Assembly (NCBI GenBank): GCA_965224205.1
Contig: CBDCYN010000016.1
Span: forward strand, 124,001 to 188,000
Direction of reading: 5' to 3'
Origin: CBDCYN01 sp965224205
GTDB lineage: Bacteria > Planctomycetota > Phycisphaerae > Phycisphaerales > Phycisphaeraceae
DNA length: 64,000 bases
Every line of letters begins with the position of its first letter. Positions within the stretch are counted from its first letter, which is position 1. Below are positions 52,501 through 60,994 of the stretch, piece by piece. Both the position numbers and the translations under genes were made by a program. The notes below the pieces were generated by a model, which was given only the letters and a program-made list of their open reading frames with translations, had not been told where the DNA came from and searched no databases.

Positions 52501-53959
52501 CCGGGCCATCGATGTGCGCATCGAATCGCTGACACCGATCAAGTCACTTATCGCCACGGAGCTTCTCAGTGCTGACGGGGGTTCCGAAGACGGGGACAGT
52601 CCCAGCGAGGTGATCGCCCCGTCGATCGCGAAGCTCCAGATCAAGGGCGACAAGAAAGATGGGGTCGCAGGGGATTTCAACGCCCGCTTAGTCCTCGACG
52701 GCAGCGACGAGGCAAAGGATACCTTGGCTAACGTGAAGATCGCTGGTGGTGTGGTCGACGTGGCATGGGAGGTCACCGGGGATGTGGGCAAGATCGCGGT
52801 TGATGGGCCGGTCGTGGGGTGGACGTTGATCACAGATGGCAGCGTAGATGGGCTGAAGCTGGGATCGGTCCAAGGTGCGTCGGTTGAGGCCGGGGGCGAT
52901 ATCAAGTCGATCGAGGCGGTGCAGTGGGAAGACGGCTCGATCGAAGCGTTGACCCTCAAATCCATCAAGATCAAAGGCGATCGCCGTGACGATGCGATCG
53001 ATGGGGATTTCGATGCGGACCTGACCCTTAACCCCGACGACGTGGATATCGACAAGGCGTTAGGCAAAGCTCAGATCGCTGGGGGCGTGGAGGGGTCGGC
53101 GTGGACGATCCACGGGGACACGGGGCGCATCGATATCCGGGGTACGATCGAGGATTGGTCTCTTGCGGTGATGAGTGACTTAAATGGCTTGAAACTAGGC
53201 GAGGTAGTCAGCGCGACGGTCCACGTTGACGGGGACATCAAGAAGATTGAGTCGACCCAGTGGCTCAGCGGCTCGATCGAGGCGGACACGATCGGGGTGC
53301 TGATGACCAAAGGTGGCCGGCGTCACGAGATAGCGGGCGATTTCGTGGCTGATTTAACGCTCGGCGGCCCTGATGATGGGTCCAAGGCCAAGGTGACCCT
53401 CGGCAAGGCTCAGTTCGCCGGTTTGTTGTCGAGTAGCCAGTGGACCGTTGCCGACGCTGAACGTGGCGCCGCTGGGGTGATCTTGGCTCAGACGATCGAC
53501 CCCGGCTTCCATGGATCGTTCAACGGAGACGTCAAGACCGTCATCTCCAAGGGCGATGCTGGCGGGTTCTTTGCTGGCGAGTCGTTCCAGAAAATGGACT
53601 TCAAGGCCAATGTCACGGATCTGACTGTTCTGACCGGGGCAACTCTCGGCTCCGATGGGCAGCTCGGTGGCGATGGTGATGCCGCAGATGGGTTCGGGAC
53701 CGGTGATCTGAAGAACTTCCGGGTCGGTGGCCACGCGGACGGGTTAACAATCCGCGTCGGGATGGACCCGACGGGCACGGAATTCGACGACGGTAACGAC
53801 GTGCTCGACCCCGACAGCCAGCTGGGTCGGTTCCAGATCGTCGGGCAACTCAGTCAAGACAGCGTGGTCTTTGCGGCGAACATGCCTGATGCGGTGTCGA
53901 TCGATAAACAGAAAGTCGACCCGCTCGAAGATGGTCGGTTTAGACTGGTGCCGGTGTGA
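49574..53959 (+). CDS. LEPR-xLL surface protein with tandem 'N..G...F' repeats and CARDB domains
   Basis: 1461 aa. The start is set by GGAGGAG upstream. A basic leader is followed by the sorting motif LEPLERRALLSG at residues 39-50. Residues ~60-580 hold about seven tandem repeats with the pattern (LN)..G.V.F.A.L.G.GVD..N...IW.G....L.LVAR.GDPAPG, a propeller-like array seen in planctomycete exported proteins. Residues ~590-690 and ~700-800 resemble CARDB-type adhesion modules (VKVVVTNTGTVGADEPVEVG; GIPIVVTNKGNVAVDGVIDI). From ~850 to the end, a repeated beta-helix-like region (GDFDADLTL, QIAGGVEGSAWTIHG) is present in about four copies. Very acidic with few Cys, so likely cell-surface or secreted. 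Substrate unknown. Followed by the debranching enzyme gene. Confidence 0.85.
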   Translation: MSLCSRAFKMLRTQYGRRVGHQRKNTQPSHGAGNVWHGLEPLERRALLSGLMPFEVVALENTAAGQTALVFTDLFGPVLNDAGQVGFMAQVIGPGVDDVNNTTLWAGSPSDPTLVARSGDPTPGIDNASYGFFFDDTSFNLSPTGQVIFSNLFVVDGTTDPNEDPFGFGLWTGPADNVQLAERFRDFLSPSGDGQGDQPEDFALLTGGDLVNGHNHVALVGVVVDEAMSQDDPFIDAAVWSGPVGGFELVARKGDPAPGTDGTFGDTFIPVALTDSGQIVMLANVVGDGTTQGDALGIWFGDAAGLELVAQPGDLAIGVDGSVFGEFLFASSVNDAGKLAILATLDDGANGGIWAGQAGDLKLVVREGDPAAAAGDGVLFSVLLSSPVVNAEGDVLFTSLLEGPGVDETNDVGIWRAGDDGLQLIARTGDAAADVGPGVAFESLTGLDFGLLEETEDTTFPLLVANGQRQVVFTAKLGGEGVDESNDRSIWVADGDGHLRMVVREGQQIEVGEGDTRTVGPDAFSLMPDEQEETVGDFFVDDLLGGVISGGQDGRRTVFSDDGQLVLPLGFTDGNTGIFLFDASADVPEGEVDLSAQFDDVNLPPAVVAGQDAKGQVKVVVTNTGTVGADEPVEVGVVLRPVGVGSDAQDISVATGEISGLNAGASKTVQLKVIVGETVPQGQYNLVAVVDGVAEDISDDVMTVDEPFGDLTGEFADKLKLQDKVVPGDKVGIPIVVTNKGNVAVDGVIDIKLFVSTDQTIDEGDIEIETDDLAELRVKLKPGKSKTFRFGDEVPFDPETLPPGQYFMLARIETDDTTVDSGANNNTIDHDQSGQPVGFEVVWDFGNVDGRRGRTKLVGETEEDDEQERVTIQLTGSGFGQIVADDDGEGMNIELFDTDASTKVKINVKGGDGRLDIDNIIAVDPVGSFDGRSLDLLGNATFEGGIEKLRLGDVAHDHEIFIGGSIDSKPVTIEMDRAIDVRIESLTPIKSLIATELLSADGGSEDGDSPSEVIAPSIAKLQIKGDKKDGVAGDFNARLVLDGSDEAKDTLANVKIAGGVVDVAWEVTGDVGKIAVDGPVVGWTLITDGSVDGLKLGSVQGASVEAGGDIKSIEAVQWEDGSIEALTLKSIKIKGDRRDDAIDGDFDADLTLNPDDVDIDKALGKAQIAGGVEGSAWTIHGDTGRIDIRGTIEDWSLAVMSDLNGLKLGEVVSATVHVDGDIKKIESTQWLSGSIEADTIGVLMTKGGRRHEIAGDFVADLTLGGPDDGSKAKVTLGKAQFAGLLSSSQWTVADAERGAAGVILAQTIDPGFHGSFNGDVKTVISKGDAGGFFAGESFQKMDFKANVTDLTVLTGATLGSDGQLGGDGDAADGFGTGDLKNFRVGGHADGLTIRVGMDPTGTEFDDGNDVLDPDSQLGRFQIVGQLSQDSVVFAANMPDAVSIDKQKVDPLEDGRFRLVPV

Positions 53960-54024
53960 TGTAGAGAGAATTGGGCTATTGAGCGGCACTACACACGTGT
54001 CGCTATCTTAGCTACATTACCGCC

Positions 54025-56202
54025 ATGGATGCATTATGGCGGACCCATGATATTACGGTAGGTACCAACGGTGGTTGTGCCCGGTCGGCGGATGACCTAG
54101 CAGGATCGGAGTGGTTGCTATCCAACGGCCGAGGGTCGTATGCGATGGGAACAGCAGCGGGGGTCAACGCTCGGCGTTATCACGGGCTGCTGATTGCGGC
54201 TACACGGCCCCCGGTTGGGCGGGTCGTCGCGCTGAACCAAATGATCGAGAAGCTGACCGTTGAGCACGGCAACAAGGGAGAATCGATCGAGCTCTCGTCG
54301 TGTGTGTTCCGTGACCCCGATAGCGGTTCGATGACCACGCCACAGGCCCCGGTTTCGCTGGTTCGGTTTGAGAAGGGGCTTAGTGTCAAGTGGACGTACC
54401 GTTGGAGCCCGTCGGAAGATACCCCAGGATCGGGAGACGGGATTGAATACACGCGTGAACTGATCGTCCACTGGAAAAAGCAGGCCGCCACACTGCGGTA
54501 TTCGCTAGGCGCGTTAAGCGATAAGGCGGCTGCATCCAGCGGGAAGGTGGATCTATTTCCCATCATGACACTGCGTGATTTCCACGCCCTGCTACAGATG
54601 CGCGAAGCGGGGTCGATGTCGGTCCAACCACACGACGATCGGACGGTGAGCGTGTTCCGTGGGGACATGGAGGTGACGCTCCGCAGCGCCGGCGCGACGT
54701 TTGTCCCGATGCAGCCGCCCAACGATCCGTGGTGGTATCACCTCTACTACCCATTCGACACCGAGCGGGGCCAGGACGACCTCGAAGACGGTTTTGTGCC
54801 GGGCCGGTTCGAGGTGGCGTTCGATCAGCTCAAAGAGCCGATGACGTGGTCAGTGACGGTCGCGTGGGCGGATCAGCCGGTCGAGCCGGTCACGGACACG
54901 GGGCTTCGGGCGACGCACTTGCAGCCGATCTTGGATACCGGGGCGTTTGTCAGCCCGCCACAGCAGTCATCACAGGCTTCGCACCCCATGTTCCCGGCTG
55001 ATCAGCAGCCGAACCCGGCGACGCTCAAACGGGCGCTCGTGATCGCCAGTGATGACTTCGTGGTCGAGCGGCGCATCGCGGACACGACCCTGGCGACGAT
55101 TTTAGCCGGGTACCCTTGGTTCGCGGACTGGGGCAGAGACACGTTTATCTCGATGCCGGGCCTGCTGCTGTGCACCGGTCGGTTCGACGAGGCGCGGTCC
55201 ACGCTAAAGGTGTACGCCGAGTCGATCCGCAACGGCCTGGTGCCCAATCGGTTCGACGACTACGACGATAAAGCGGCGCACTACAACGCGGTCGACGCGA
55301 GCCTGTGGTTCGTCCACGCGGCGATGCAGTACCGCCTGATGAGCGACGATGTCGACGCCTGGAACGGCTGGCTGTGCGGGGCGGTGATGCAGATCATCGA
55401 CTCGTACCTGCGCGGCACGGACCACGACATCCGCATGGCCGGCGACGGGCTGATCAGCGCCGGCAACGCGCGGACCCAGCTGACCTGGATGGACGCGGCC
55501 CGCGATGGGGTGGTCTTCACACCGCGGTTCGGCAAAGCGGTCGAGATCAACGCCCTGTGGTACCACGCGCTGGTGGGGATGTCGCAGCTGCTGGCGAAAG
55601 AAGACCGGTCGACCAGCGAACATTACGTGAAGCTCTCGAAGCGGGTGAGCCGTGCGTTTTTGAAGAACTTCTGGGATAACGAAGTTGGATACCTTTACGA
55701 CCATCTCTGGACCGATGACCAGGGCAACGAGGTGACCGACCGGACGATCCGCCCCAACCAGATCTTCGCGGTGAGCCTGCCCCATTCCCCGCTGCCGCGA
55801 ACCAAGCAGCAGAAGATCGTTAAAACCGTGATGCAGCAGCTGCTCACCCCGTACGGGCTGCGGACCCTGCCCGAAGATCATCCGGACTTTCACGGCCGTT
55901 ACACCGGCCCGATGTTCGACCGCGACTCGGCGTACCACCGGGGCACGGTCTGGCCGTGGCTGATCGGGCCCTACGCCGAGGCCGTGCTGCGGGCGGGGCG
56001 GTTTAGCGACAAGTCGAAGAAAGAGGCGTTGGCCGCGGTCGAGCCGTTGTGGGAATACCTCATGACCGACGGCCTGGGGCAGCTGCACGAGATCCACGAC
56101 GGCGACCCGCCCCACCGCCCGGTAGGGTGCATGGCCCAGGCGTGGAGCGTCGCGGAGGTACTGCGTGTGTTATGGCTGATCGAGCAGGATCCTCAGAAAT
56201 AG
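54025..56202 (+). CDS. Glycogen debranching enzyme, archaeal/bacterial GDE type
   Basis: 725 aa cytoplasmic amylo-alpha-1,6-glucosidase. The N-terminal GDE_N domain (WLLSNGRGSYAMGTAAG, ARRYHGLLIAA, ~30-280) is a beta-sandwich. The C-terminal GDE_C domain (~330-715) is an (alpha/alpha)6 barrel with the active-site segments ILAGYPWFADWGRDTFISMP, GLVPNRFDDYDDKAAHYNAV, AGNARTQLTWMDAARDG, VEINALWYHAL and a late GTVWPWLIGPYAEAVL. These acidic residues fit the GH133-like mechanism. Implies glycogen or malto-oligosaccharide storage. Followed after 18 bp by a Dabb lipoprotein gene. Confidence 0.93.
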   Translation: MDALWRTHDITVGTNGGCARSADDLAGSEWLLSNGRGSYAMGTAAGVNARRYHGLLIAATRPPVGRVVALNQMIEKLTVEHGNKGESIELSSCVFRDPDSGSMTTPQAPVSLVRFEKGLSVKWTYRWSPSEDTPGSGDGIEYTRELIVHWKKQAATLRYSLGALSDKAAASSGKVDLFPIMTLRDFHALLQMREAGSMSVQPHDDRTVSVFRGDMEVTLRSAGATFVPMQPPNDPWWYHLYYPFDTERGQDDLEDGFVPGRFEVAFDQLKEPMTWSVTVAWADQPVEPVTDTGLRATHLQPILDTGAFVSPPQQSSQASHPMFPADQQPNPATLKRALVIASDDFVVERRIADTTLATILAGYPWFADWGRDTFISMPGLLLCTGRFDEARSTLKVYAESIRNGLVPNRFDDYDDKAAHYNAVDASLWFVHAAMQYRLMSDDVDAWNGWLCGAVMQIIDSYLRGTDHDIRMAGDGLISAGNARTQLTWMDAARDGVVFTPRFGKAVEINALWYHALVGMSQLLAKEDRSTSEHYVKLSKRVSRAFLKNFWDNEVGYLYDHLWTDDQGNEVTDRTIRPNQIFAVSLPHSPLPRTKQQKIVKTVMQQLLTPYGLRTLPEDHPDFHGRYTGPMFDRDSAYHRGTVWPWLIGPYAEAVLRAGRFSDKSKKEALAAVEPLWEYLMTDGLGQLHEIHDGDPPHRPVGCMAQAWSVAEVLRVLWLIEQDPQK

Positions 56203-56220
56203 ACACGGCAGACCCGAACG

Positions 56221-56643
56221 ATGACGAAGGATATGTTTTTTCAAAAAACCTTCCCATCGCTTGGGTGGGTTGGGTTATGGGGTCTGCTGATCGCCGGGTG
56301 CGTGGCGGATCAGGATCCTCACCGCTTGAGTGGGCCAGGAGAGGTTCACCATATCGTGGTCCTGTGGCTCAAGGAACACGGCAACTCTCGGGCCCGTCAA
56401 CAAGTGATCGAAACGGCCAGAAGTTTCAGGTCGATCCCGGGTGTGGTTCGGGTCGCAGCTGGGCGTGTGGTCCCTAGTCGTCGTACGATCGTCGATAGCA
56501 GCTTCGACGTCGCGCTGGTCGTGACGTTCCGCGATGAGCAGTCGATGCGGTCCTACCTAGACCACCCCCACCACCAAGAAGCGGTGAAGAACGTTCTCAA
56601 TCCTCTGGTCGATAAGATCATCGTTTACGACTTCTTAGATTGA
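56221..56643 (+). CDS. Dabb-domain lipoprotein (stress-responsive A/B barrel)
   Basis: 140 aa. The N-terminal signal ends in lipobox LIAGC with Cys27 as the lipid-attachment site, so it is probably membrane-anchored outside the cytoplasm. Residues ~40-140 match the stress-responsive alpha/beta barrel (Dabb) family: VHHIVVLWLKEHGNSRARQQ, SIPGVVRVAAGRVV, FDVALVVTFRDEQSMRSYL, HPHHQEAVK and a C-terminal DKIIVYDF. Small dimeric ferredoxin-like folds of this family have varied or unknown roles. It starts 18 bp after the debranching enzyme stop, with no visible ribosome-binding site, so it may be co-translated. It is followed by IS copy 3. Confidence 0.8.
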   Translation: MTKDMFFQKTFPSLGWVGLWGLLIAGCVADQDPHRLSGPGEVHHIVVLWLKEHGNSRARQQVIETARSFRSIPGVVRVAAGRVVPSRRTIVDSSFDVALVVTFRDEQSMRSYLDHPHHQEAVKNVLNPLVDKIIVYDFLD

Positions 56644-56780
56644 AGGGCCGCGGACGGATCATCTAGCCTTGAACCCGATAACGTGGTAAACCCAGGGCCA
56701 CGGGTTACGGCTCTATAGCCATTGGCGTAAATAATCTTCTTTGACCGATAAGTGTGATTTCTGGCATGGAGGCCAAGGTC

Positions 56781-57116
56781 ATGACCTATTCGATGGACTT
56801 GCGGCAGCGGGTGGTCGTGGCGGCGGGGTCGGGTGAACCGATCGCTTCGGTGGCAAAGCGGTTTTCCGTGGCGCGGCCGACGGTGCGCGACTGGCTGGGT
56901 CGACATCGACGAGGGGAGTTGTCGCCGGGCGTGCCGGGGCCCAAGGGGCCGGTGAAGCTCACGGCGGCTGATGAGCAGATCTTGCGTGAGAGGGTCGCGG
57001 CCCAGCCGGGGATCACGGCCAAGCAGCTGATGCCTCTGCTGAGCGTGCGGGCGGTCGAATCGACGGTGTGCCGGGCGTTGAAGCGTCTGGGGCTATCCTT
57101 AAAAAGAAGTCGCTGA
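56781..57116 (+). CDS. IS630 transposase, ORF A, copy 3
   Basis: 111 aa from the ATG at 56781 (GGAGG lies upstream; an in-frame ATG 27 nt earlier lies within the ribosome-binding region). HTH modules as in copy 1: MTYSMDLRQRVVVAAGSGEP, VAKRFSVARPTVRDW and VESTVCRALKRLGLSL. Ends LKRSR at an A-rich stretch. The -1 frame continues as ORF B. Confidence 0.87.
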   Translation: MTYSMDLRQRVVVAAGSGEPIASVAKRFSVARPTVRDWLGRHRRGELSPGVPGPKGPVKLTAADEQILRERVAAQPGITAKQLMPLLSVRAVESTVCRALKRLGLSLKRSR

Positions 57117-57715
57117 TCGCCGCCGAACAAGAACGTCCGGACGTGGCTCGACGTCGGCGAAGCTTCATGATCGCCCGGCGGTTCGTGGACCCGGGTTCGT
57201 TTGTTTTCCTCGATGAATCCGGGGCCAAGACCAACATGACCCGGCTGTACGGCCGGTCGCCGATCGGCGAGCGCTGCGTGGATCACACCCCGGACGGCCA
57301 CTGGAAAACCATGACGATGCTCAGTGCCATCCGGCTCGACGGCGTGAGCCAAGGCGCGACGGTGGTGGTCGACGGTCCGATGGACGCGGCAACGTTCCTG
57401 GCTTATACACAGCAGTTCTTGGCCCCGTCGCTGCGGCCCGGGGATGTCGTGGTGATGGACAATCTCTCGTCGCACAAAGGCGCGGGGATCCGTGAGGCGA
57501 TCGAAGCGGCCGGCGCGGACCTTTGGTACTTGCCGCCTTACTCGCCCGACCTCAACCCGATCGAAAAGCTGTGGAGCAAAGTCAAAGCGTCGCTACGTCG
57601 GGTCAGCGCCAAGACGTTCGACGCCTTGAACGACGCCATCGCCGATGCCCTGCGAGCCGTTCACCCCACAGAATGCCCCAACTACTTTCAAGCCTGTGGC
57701 TATGGAGAACATTGA
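57068..57715 (+). CDS. IS630 transposase, DDE ORF B, copy 3
   Basis: 215 aa frame overlapping ORF A by 49 nt. DDE blocks intact: FLDESGAKTNM, VVMDNLSSHK and SPDLNPIEKLWSKVK. Differs from copy 1 at many positions, so the copies are not recent duplicates. Expected as an ORF A-B fusion by -1 frameshift. Confidence 0.87.
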   Translation: MPGVEASGAILKKKSLIAAEQERPDVARRRRSFMIARRFVDPGSFVFLDESGAKTNMTRLYGRSPIGERCVDHTPDGHWKTMTMLSAIRLDGVSQGATVVVDGPMDAATFLAYTQQFLAPSLRPGDVVVMDNLSSHKGAGIREAIEAAGADLWYLPPYSPDLNPIEKLWSKVKASLRRVSAKTFDALNDAIADALRAVHPTECPNYFQACGYGEH

Positions 57716-57729
57716 TGCCAGATGCTCTA

Positions 57730-58207
57730 GCGTAGCTGTTGCCTTACATTGATCCTCGATATCACGTGCATTCAAGACTCATGGGGCGAGCGTTTCTGGT
57801 GGGCTGTTATCGGTAGGTCACGGGCCGTGTGATATACCCATCCCGGATGAAATGGCGGCATCACTCGTGTACGCGGCAGGGAAATTCTCGGTGTCCTGCG
57901 CGTGCCCGACGCGGCACTTCGATACGCGATGCGTATATCTGTCTGCAATGTGTCGCTGGGGGCGATATTTCCGGACTTCGCCCACCGCTTCTTGGTCTGT
58001 TTAAGCGTAGAGGGGTCGCTGCTGTAGCCGAGCCCATCCCAGAAAGCGGTCAAGGCGAGGGTGAGTTGCCTCACGCGGACCAGTAACCCCTTTAGATAGA
58101 CGATAGGGAGAAAGAGCCGAACAAACAGGCGTTCGGCGCCAGACACCGGCTGCGCAGCCTGATCGGGCAGCGGCCTTGGGGTCTGTATGGATTATCAGGA
58201 GGCTTAA
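57730..58207. other. Leader region of the TonB-receptor operon
   Basis: 478 bp between IS copy 3 and the receptor start. Contains repeat copy E (57831-57939). A strong AGGAGG lies 5 nt before the ATG at 58208. A minus-strand frame (57772-58146) overlaps the repeat and lacks family likeness, so it is not called. No riboswitch was recognised, though a metal or cofactor leader cannot be excluded. Confidence 0.45.
57831..57939 (-). repeat. Dispersed palindromic repeat, copy E (best preserved)
   Basis: 109 bp, ends GATATACCCATCCCG and, read inwards, GATATACGCATCGCG. Inner stem: ACGCGGCAGG (57871-57880) pairs with CCTGCGCGTG (57895-57904), one bulge, around a loop carrying AAATTCTCGGTGT. The whole unit folds back on itself. 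Read on the minus strand it aligns with copies A, C and D. Confidence 0.75.
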
Positions 58208-60316
58208 ATGCACGACCGTAGAACAGATGATTTGTTTGATCGGGCGGGTTTGTGCATCGTCGTCATGATGCTGTCATGGGGCCTTAGCCTGCATCCAGCG
58301 GTAGGCGAGGATCTTGCTCCCGACCAGGGGAGCATCAAACCACCTGACCACACGGCGTGGGCCGATGACGACTCAACGCAGCTGATGGATCACTTAGACT
58401 CGCCTGACCCGTCGCCCTTCAACGATTTTGCGGACCTGAGTCTCGAAGAGTTGATGAGTATCGAGGTCACATCCGTCGCGGGGGTCGAGCAGCCGTGGTT
58501 CGCCACACCGGCGGCGATGTACGTGATCACCGGTGACGACCTGCGGCGATCCGGCCACCGCAGCATCCCCGAGGCGTTGCGCCTCGTACCCGGCGTCAAC
58601 GTGGCCCGGGTGGCTTCGAGCCAGTGGGCGATCTCCGCCCGAGGGTTCGACGACCTATTTGCTAACAAGCTGTTGGTGTTGATCGACGGGCGAACCGTCT
58701 TCGACCCTTCGTTTAACGGCACACTCTGGGACGTGCAGGACACGGTCCTGGAAGACATCGATCGGATCGAGGTGATCCGCGGTCCTGGGGCGACGCTCTG
58801 GGGGGCCAACGCGGTCAACGGGGTGATCAACGTCACCACGAAAAGCGCTAGAGATACCCAGGGCCTGTACGTCACCGGCGGCGGCGGAAGCGAGGAAGCG
58901 GGGTTCGGGACCGTTCGGTACGGCGGACAGATCGACGACGACGCGTTCTACCGCGTGTGGGTTAAGTACCACAACCACGACCAGTCCGAAGCCTATGCTG
59001 GCGGCGACGCCCCGGACGATTGGGATATGACGCGGGGCGGATTCCGGGTAGATCTTCATGGCCAAGACGGCTTGAATTTTGTCCTTGATGCGGATCTTTA
59101 TAACACCAATCAAATCGGCGAGTCATTTCGGACGCCTACACCGGGACACTTTACGGCCACGTCGGTGGTCGGCGACGGGCGGGTCAGTGGCGGGCACGTC
59201 TTGGCCCGGGTCGAGCAGGGCACGGATGAGGAGACGGGCTGGAGCATCCAGGGGTACTACGATCGGACGAACCGTGTAGCGGCCAACGGGTTCGATGTTA
59301 GCCGCGACACGTTTGATCTCGACGGCCGACATCGCTTTCAGCTGGGCCAGCGTCATGAGATCCTCTGGGGCCTGGGGTACCGGCACACGCGCGACCGTTC
59401 CGAGGGCACCGTGGTGCTGTCGTTCAGTCCCGCCGACAGGAGCGCCGACACCGTCACCAGTTTCATCCAAGACACCGTCACACTTATCCCCGAGACCTTG
59501 TCTTTGATGCTCGGGTCGAAGTTTGAGCACAACGACTTTTCTGGGTTTGAGTACCAGCCCAGTGCCCGGTTATCTTGGACGCCCGGTGAAGGTCAGATCC
59601 TCTGGGCGGCGGTGTCTCGACCGGTACGGACCCCGTCCCGGTTTGAAGACGACGTGCGGTTTCTGTTTGCCTTCGTGGATTCCGGGCTGATTTCGGGTGG
59701 CCCGCCCTCAGGGGTATTTATCCCGATCACCTCCCAGGGCAACCGCGACACCGACGCCGAGGAGGTCACCGCCTACGAGCTGGGATACCGGGTACGGGTC
59801 AGTGAGGCGGTCTCGATCGACGCCGCCGCGTTCTACAACGAGTACCGGGATCTGCTGGCCCCGACGGCGGGCCTGACCCGGACCTTCGCCAATAGCGGCA
59901 CGGCCGAGACCTACGGGGTGGATGTCCTCGTCAGCTGGCGTCCAGCACCGAACTGGCGCATGACCGCCAGCTACAGCTTTTTGGACGTGCAGACCCACGG
60001 CGAGGTTTTCAATGAATTTGAAGGCCTAAGCCCTCACCACACGGTCAAGCTCCATTCGTTCCTCGACATCACCGCGGATCTCGAGTTCAACGCCGCGTTG
60101 AGTTATATCGACGGCCTAGCGGCGGTGGACGTGGACGCGTACTTCCGCCTTGACCTGGGCATCACCTGGCGGCCGACCGACTCCCTCGAGCTCACGGTGT
60201 GGGGCCAGAACCTGCTCGACGGCCAGCACCCGGAGTTCAGGGATAGCTTCGGGTTCATCGCGACCCCGGCGGAGGTTGAAAGAGGGGTCTATGCCCAAGC
60301 CACTTTACGGTTTTGA
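58208..60316 (+). CDS. TonB-dependent outer-membrane receptor
   Basis: 702 aa. N-terminal export signal (~18-40), then the LSLEELMSIEVTSV segment that often precedes this receptor class. Plug domain ~95-225: AAMYVITGDDLRRSGHRSIP, EALRLVPGVNVARV, ISARGFDDLFANKLLVLIDG, VLEDIDRIEVIRGPGATLWG and ANAVNGVINVTTKSA. Then a 22-strand-type barrel to a terminal Phe (YAQATLRF). Ligand unknown; the class includes siderophore and vitamin receptors. It leads an operon with YfiR-like and hybrid kinase genes, a pairing common in Proteobacteria and suggesting ligand-coupled signalling. Confidence 0.92.
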   Translation: MHDRRTDDLFDRAGLCIVVMMLSWGLSLHPAVGEDLAPDQGSIKPPDHTAWADDDSTQLMDHLDSPDPSPFNDFADLSLEELMSIEVTSVAGVEQPWFATPAAMYVITGDDLRRSGHRSIPEALRLVPGVNVARVASSQWAISARGFDDLFANKLLVLIDGRTVFDPSFNGTLWDVQDTVLEDIDRIEVIRGPGATLWGANAVNGVINVTTKSARDTQGLYVTGGGGSEEAGFGTVRYGGQIDDDAFYRVWVKYHNHDQSEAYAGGDAPDDWDMTRGGFRVDLHGQDGLNFVLDADLYNTNQIGESFRTPTPGHFTATSVVGDGRVSGGHVLARVEQGTDEETGWSIQGYYDRTNRVAANGFDVSRDTFDLDGRHRFQLGQRHEILWGLGYRHTRDRSEGTVVLSFSPADRSADTVTSFIQDTVTLIPETLSLMLGSKFEHNDFSGFEYQPSARLSWTPGEGQILWAAVSRPVRTPSRFEDDVRFLFAFVDSGLISGGPPSGVFIPITSQGNRDTDAEEVTAYELGYRVRVSEAVSIDAAAFYNEYRDLLAPTAGLTRTFANSGTAETYGVDVLVSWRPAPNWRMTASYSFLDVQTHGEVFNEFEGLSPHHTVKLHSFLDITADLEFNAALSYIDGLAAVDVDAYFRLDLGITWRPTDSLELTVWGQNLLDGQHPEFRDSFGFIATPAEVERGVYAQATLRF

Positions 60317-60367
60317 AGGCCGGCGCACGGGCGATGAGGTTGGGCCAAGAACGATGACTAAGTAACG

Positions 60368-60994
60368 ATGCACCGACGTGTCCTCATCTTGGTATGCACC
60401 GTGGCGGCGGCCATCGCCTGGTCGTCCCGCGATTGTGCGGCGTCACTCAAAACGGTGGATGAGCTGAAAATCAACAAAATCAAGTGCGCCTACCTCTTGA
60501 ATTTCATACGTTTCACGATCTGGCCACCGGGCGCGTTCGCCGACCCTGCAAGCCCGGTGGTCGTGACGGTCTTGGGCCAAGATACCTTGGGAGATACCCT
60601 CGATCGGACCCTTCGAGGCCACCGCGCCATGAAGCGGCCGTTGGTTGTTCACCGCCTATCCGTCCCGTCGAAGATCGGTGGCAGGCAGCACGATCAGGCG
60701 TACCTGGAATGGGTCTCACGTTTACGGCAGAGCCACCTGTTGTTCATCAGCGTCTCCGAGCAGCCGCGTCTCTCGGAGATCCTCGGCCAGGTGTACGACC
60801 TGCCGGCCGTGACCGTCAGCGACATCCCTGGGTTCGCGGAGCAGGGAGGGATGCTCGGCCTAACGATCCGCGACCACAAAGTAGTCTTCGACGCCAACGC
60901 CGAAGTGATCGCGGCGTCACGGGTCTCGGTGAGTTCCAAGATCCTTAAGCTGGCCAGGGTGGTAACCACCCAGCGAGGGGAGGGCCGGCCATGA
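60368..60994 (+). CDS. YfiR-like periplasmic protein (DUF4154)
   Basis: 208 aa with an N-terminal signal peptide (VLILVCTVAAAIAWSS). The body matches the YfiR/DUF4154 family: INKIKCAYLLNFIRFTIWP, VVVTVLGQDTLGDTL, SHLLFISVSEQPRLSEIL, AVTVSDIPGFAEQGGMLGLT and a C-terminal VSVSSKILKLARVV. In Pseudomonas, YfiR is a periplasmic regulator that holds down a membrane diguanylate cyclase. Here it lies between a TonB receptor and a hybrid kinase, and its last 4 bases overlap the kinase start (ATGA). It probably modulates the sensor domain of that kinase; this is inferred from position. Confidence 0.85.
   Translation: MHRRVLILVCTVAAAIAWSSRDCAASLKTVDELKINKIKCAYLLNFIRFTIWPPGAFADPASPVVVTVLGQDTLGDTLDRTLRGHRAMKRPLVVHRLSVPSKIGGRQHDQAYLEWVSRLRQSHLLFISVSEQPRLSEILGQVYDLPAVTVSDIPGFAEQGGMLGLTIRDHKVVFDANAEVIAASRVSVSSKILKLARVVTTQRGEGRP

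Larger units (their letters stand above)
56714..57729 (+). mobile_element. IS630-family insertion sequence, copy 3 (1016 bp)
   Basis: TA at 56714-56715 and 57728-57729. The inward right end reads TAGAGCATCTGGC. The left end reads TATAGCCATTGGCG and has lost the first G, but the reconstructed target is again CTAG. Same length and ORF layout as copy 1. Both transposase ORFs are intact. Confidence 0.88.

Noticed and set aside
57772..58146. Minus-strand 124-aa frame upstream of the TonB receptor
   Set aside because: Overlaps repeat E and shows no recognisable domain or conserved start.
58100..58207. Possible cobalamin riboswitch before the TonB receptor
   Set aside because: No B12-box or conserved core could be identified by eye.
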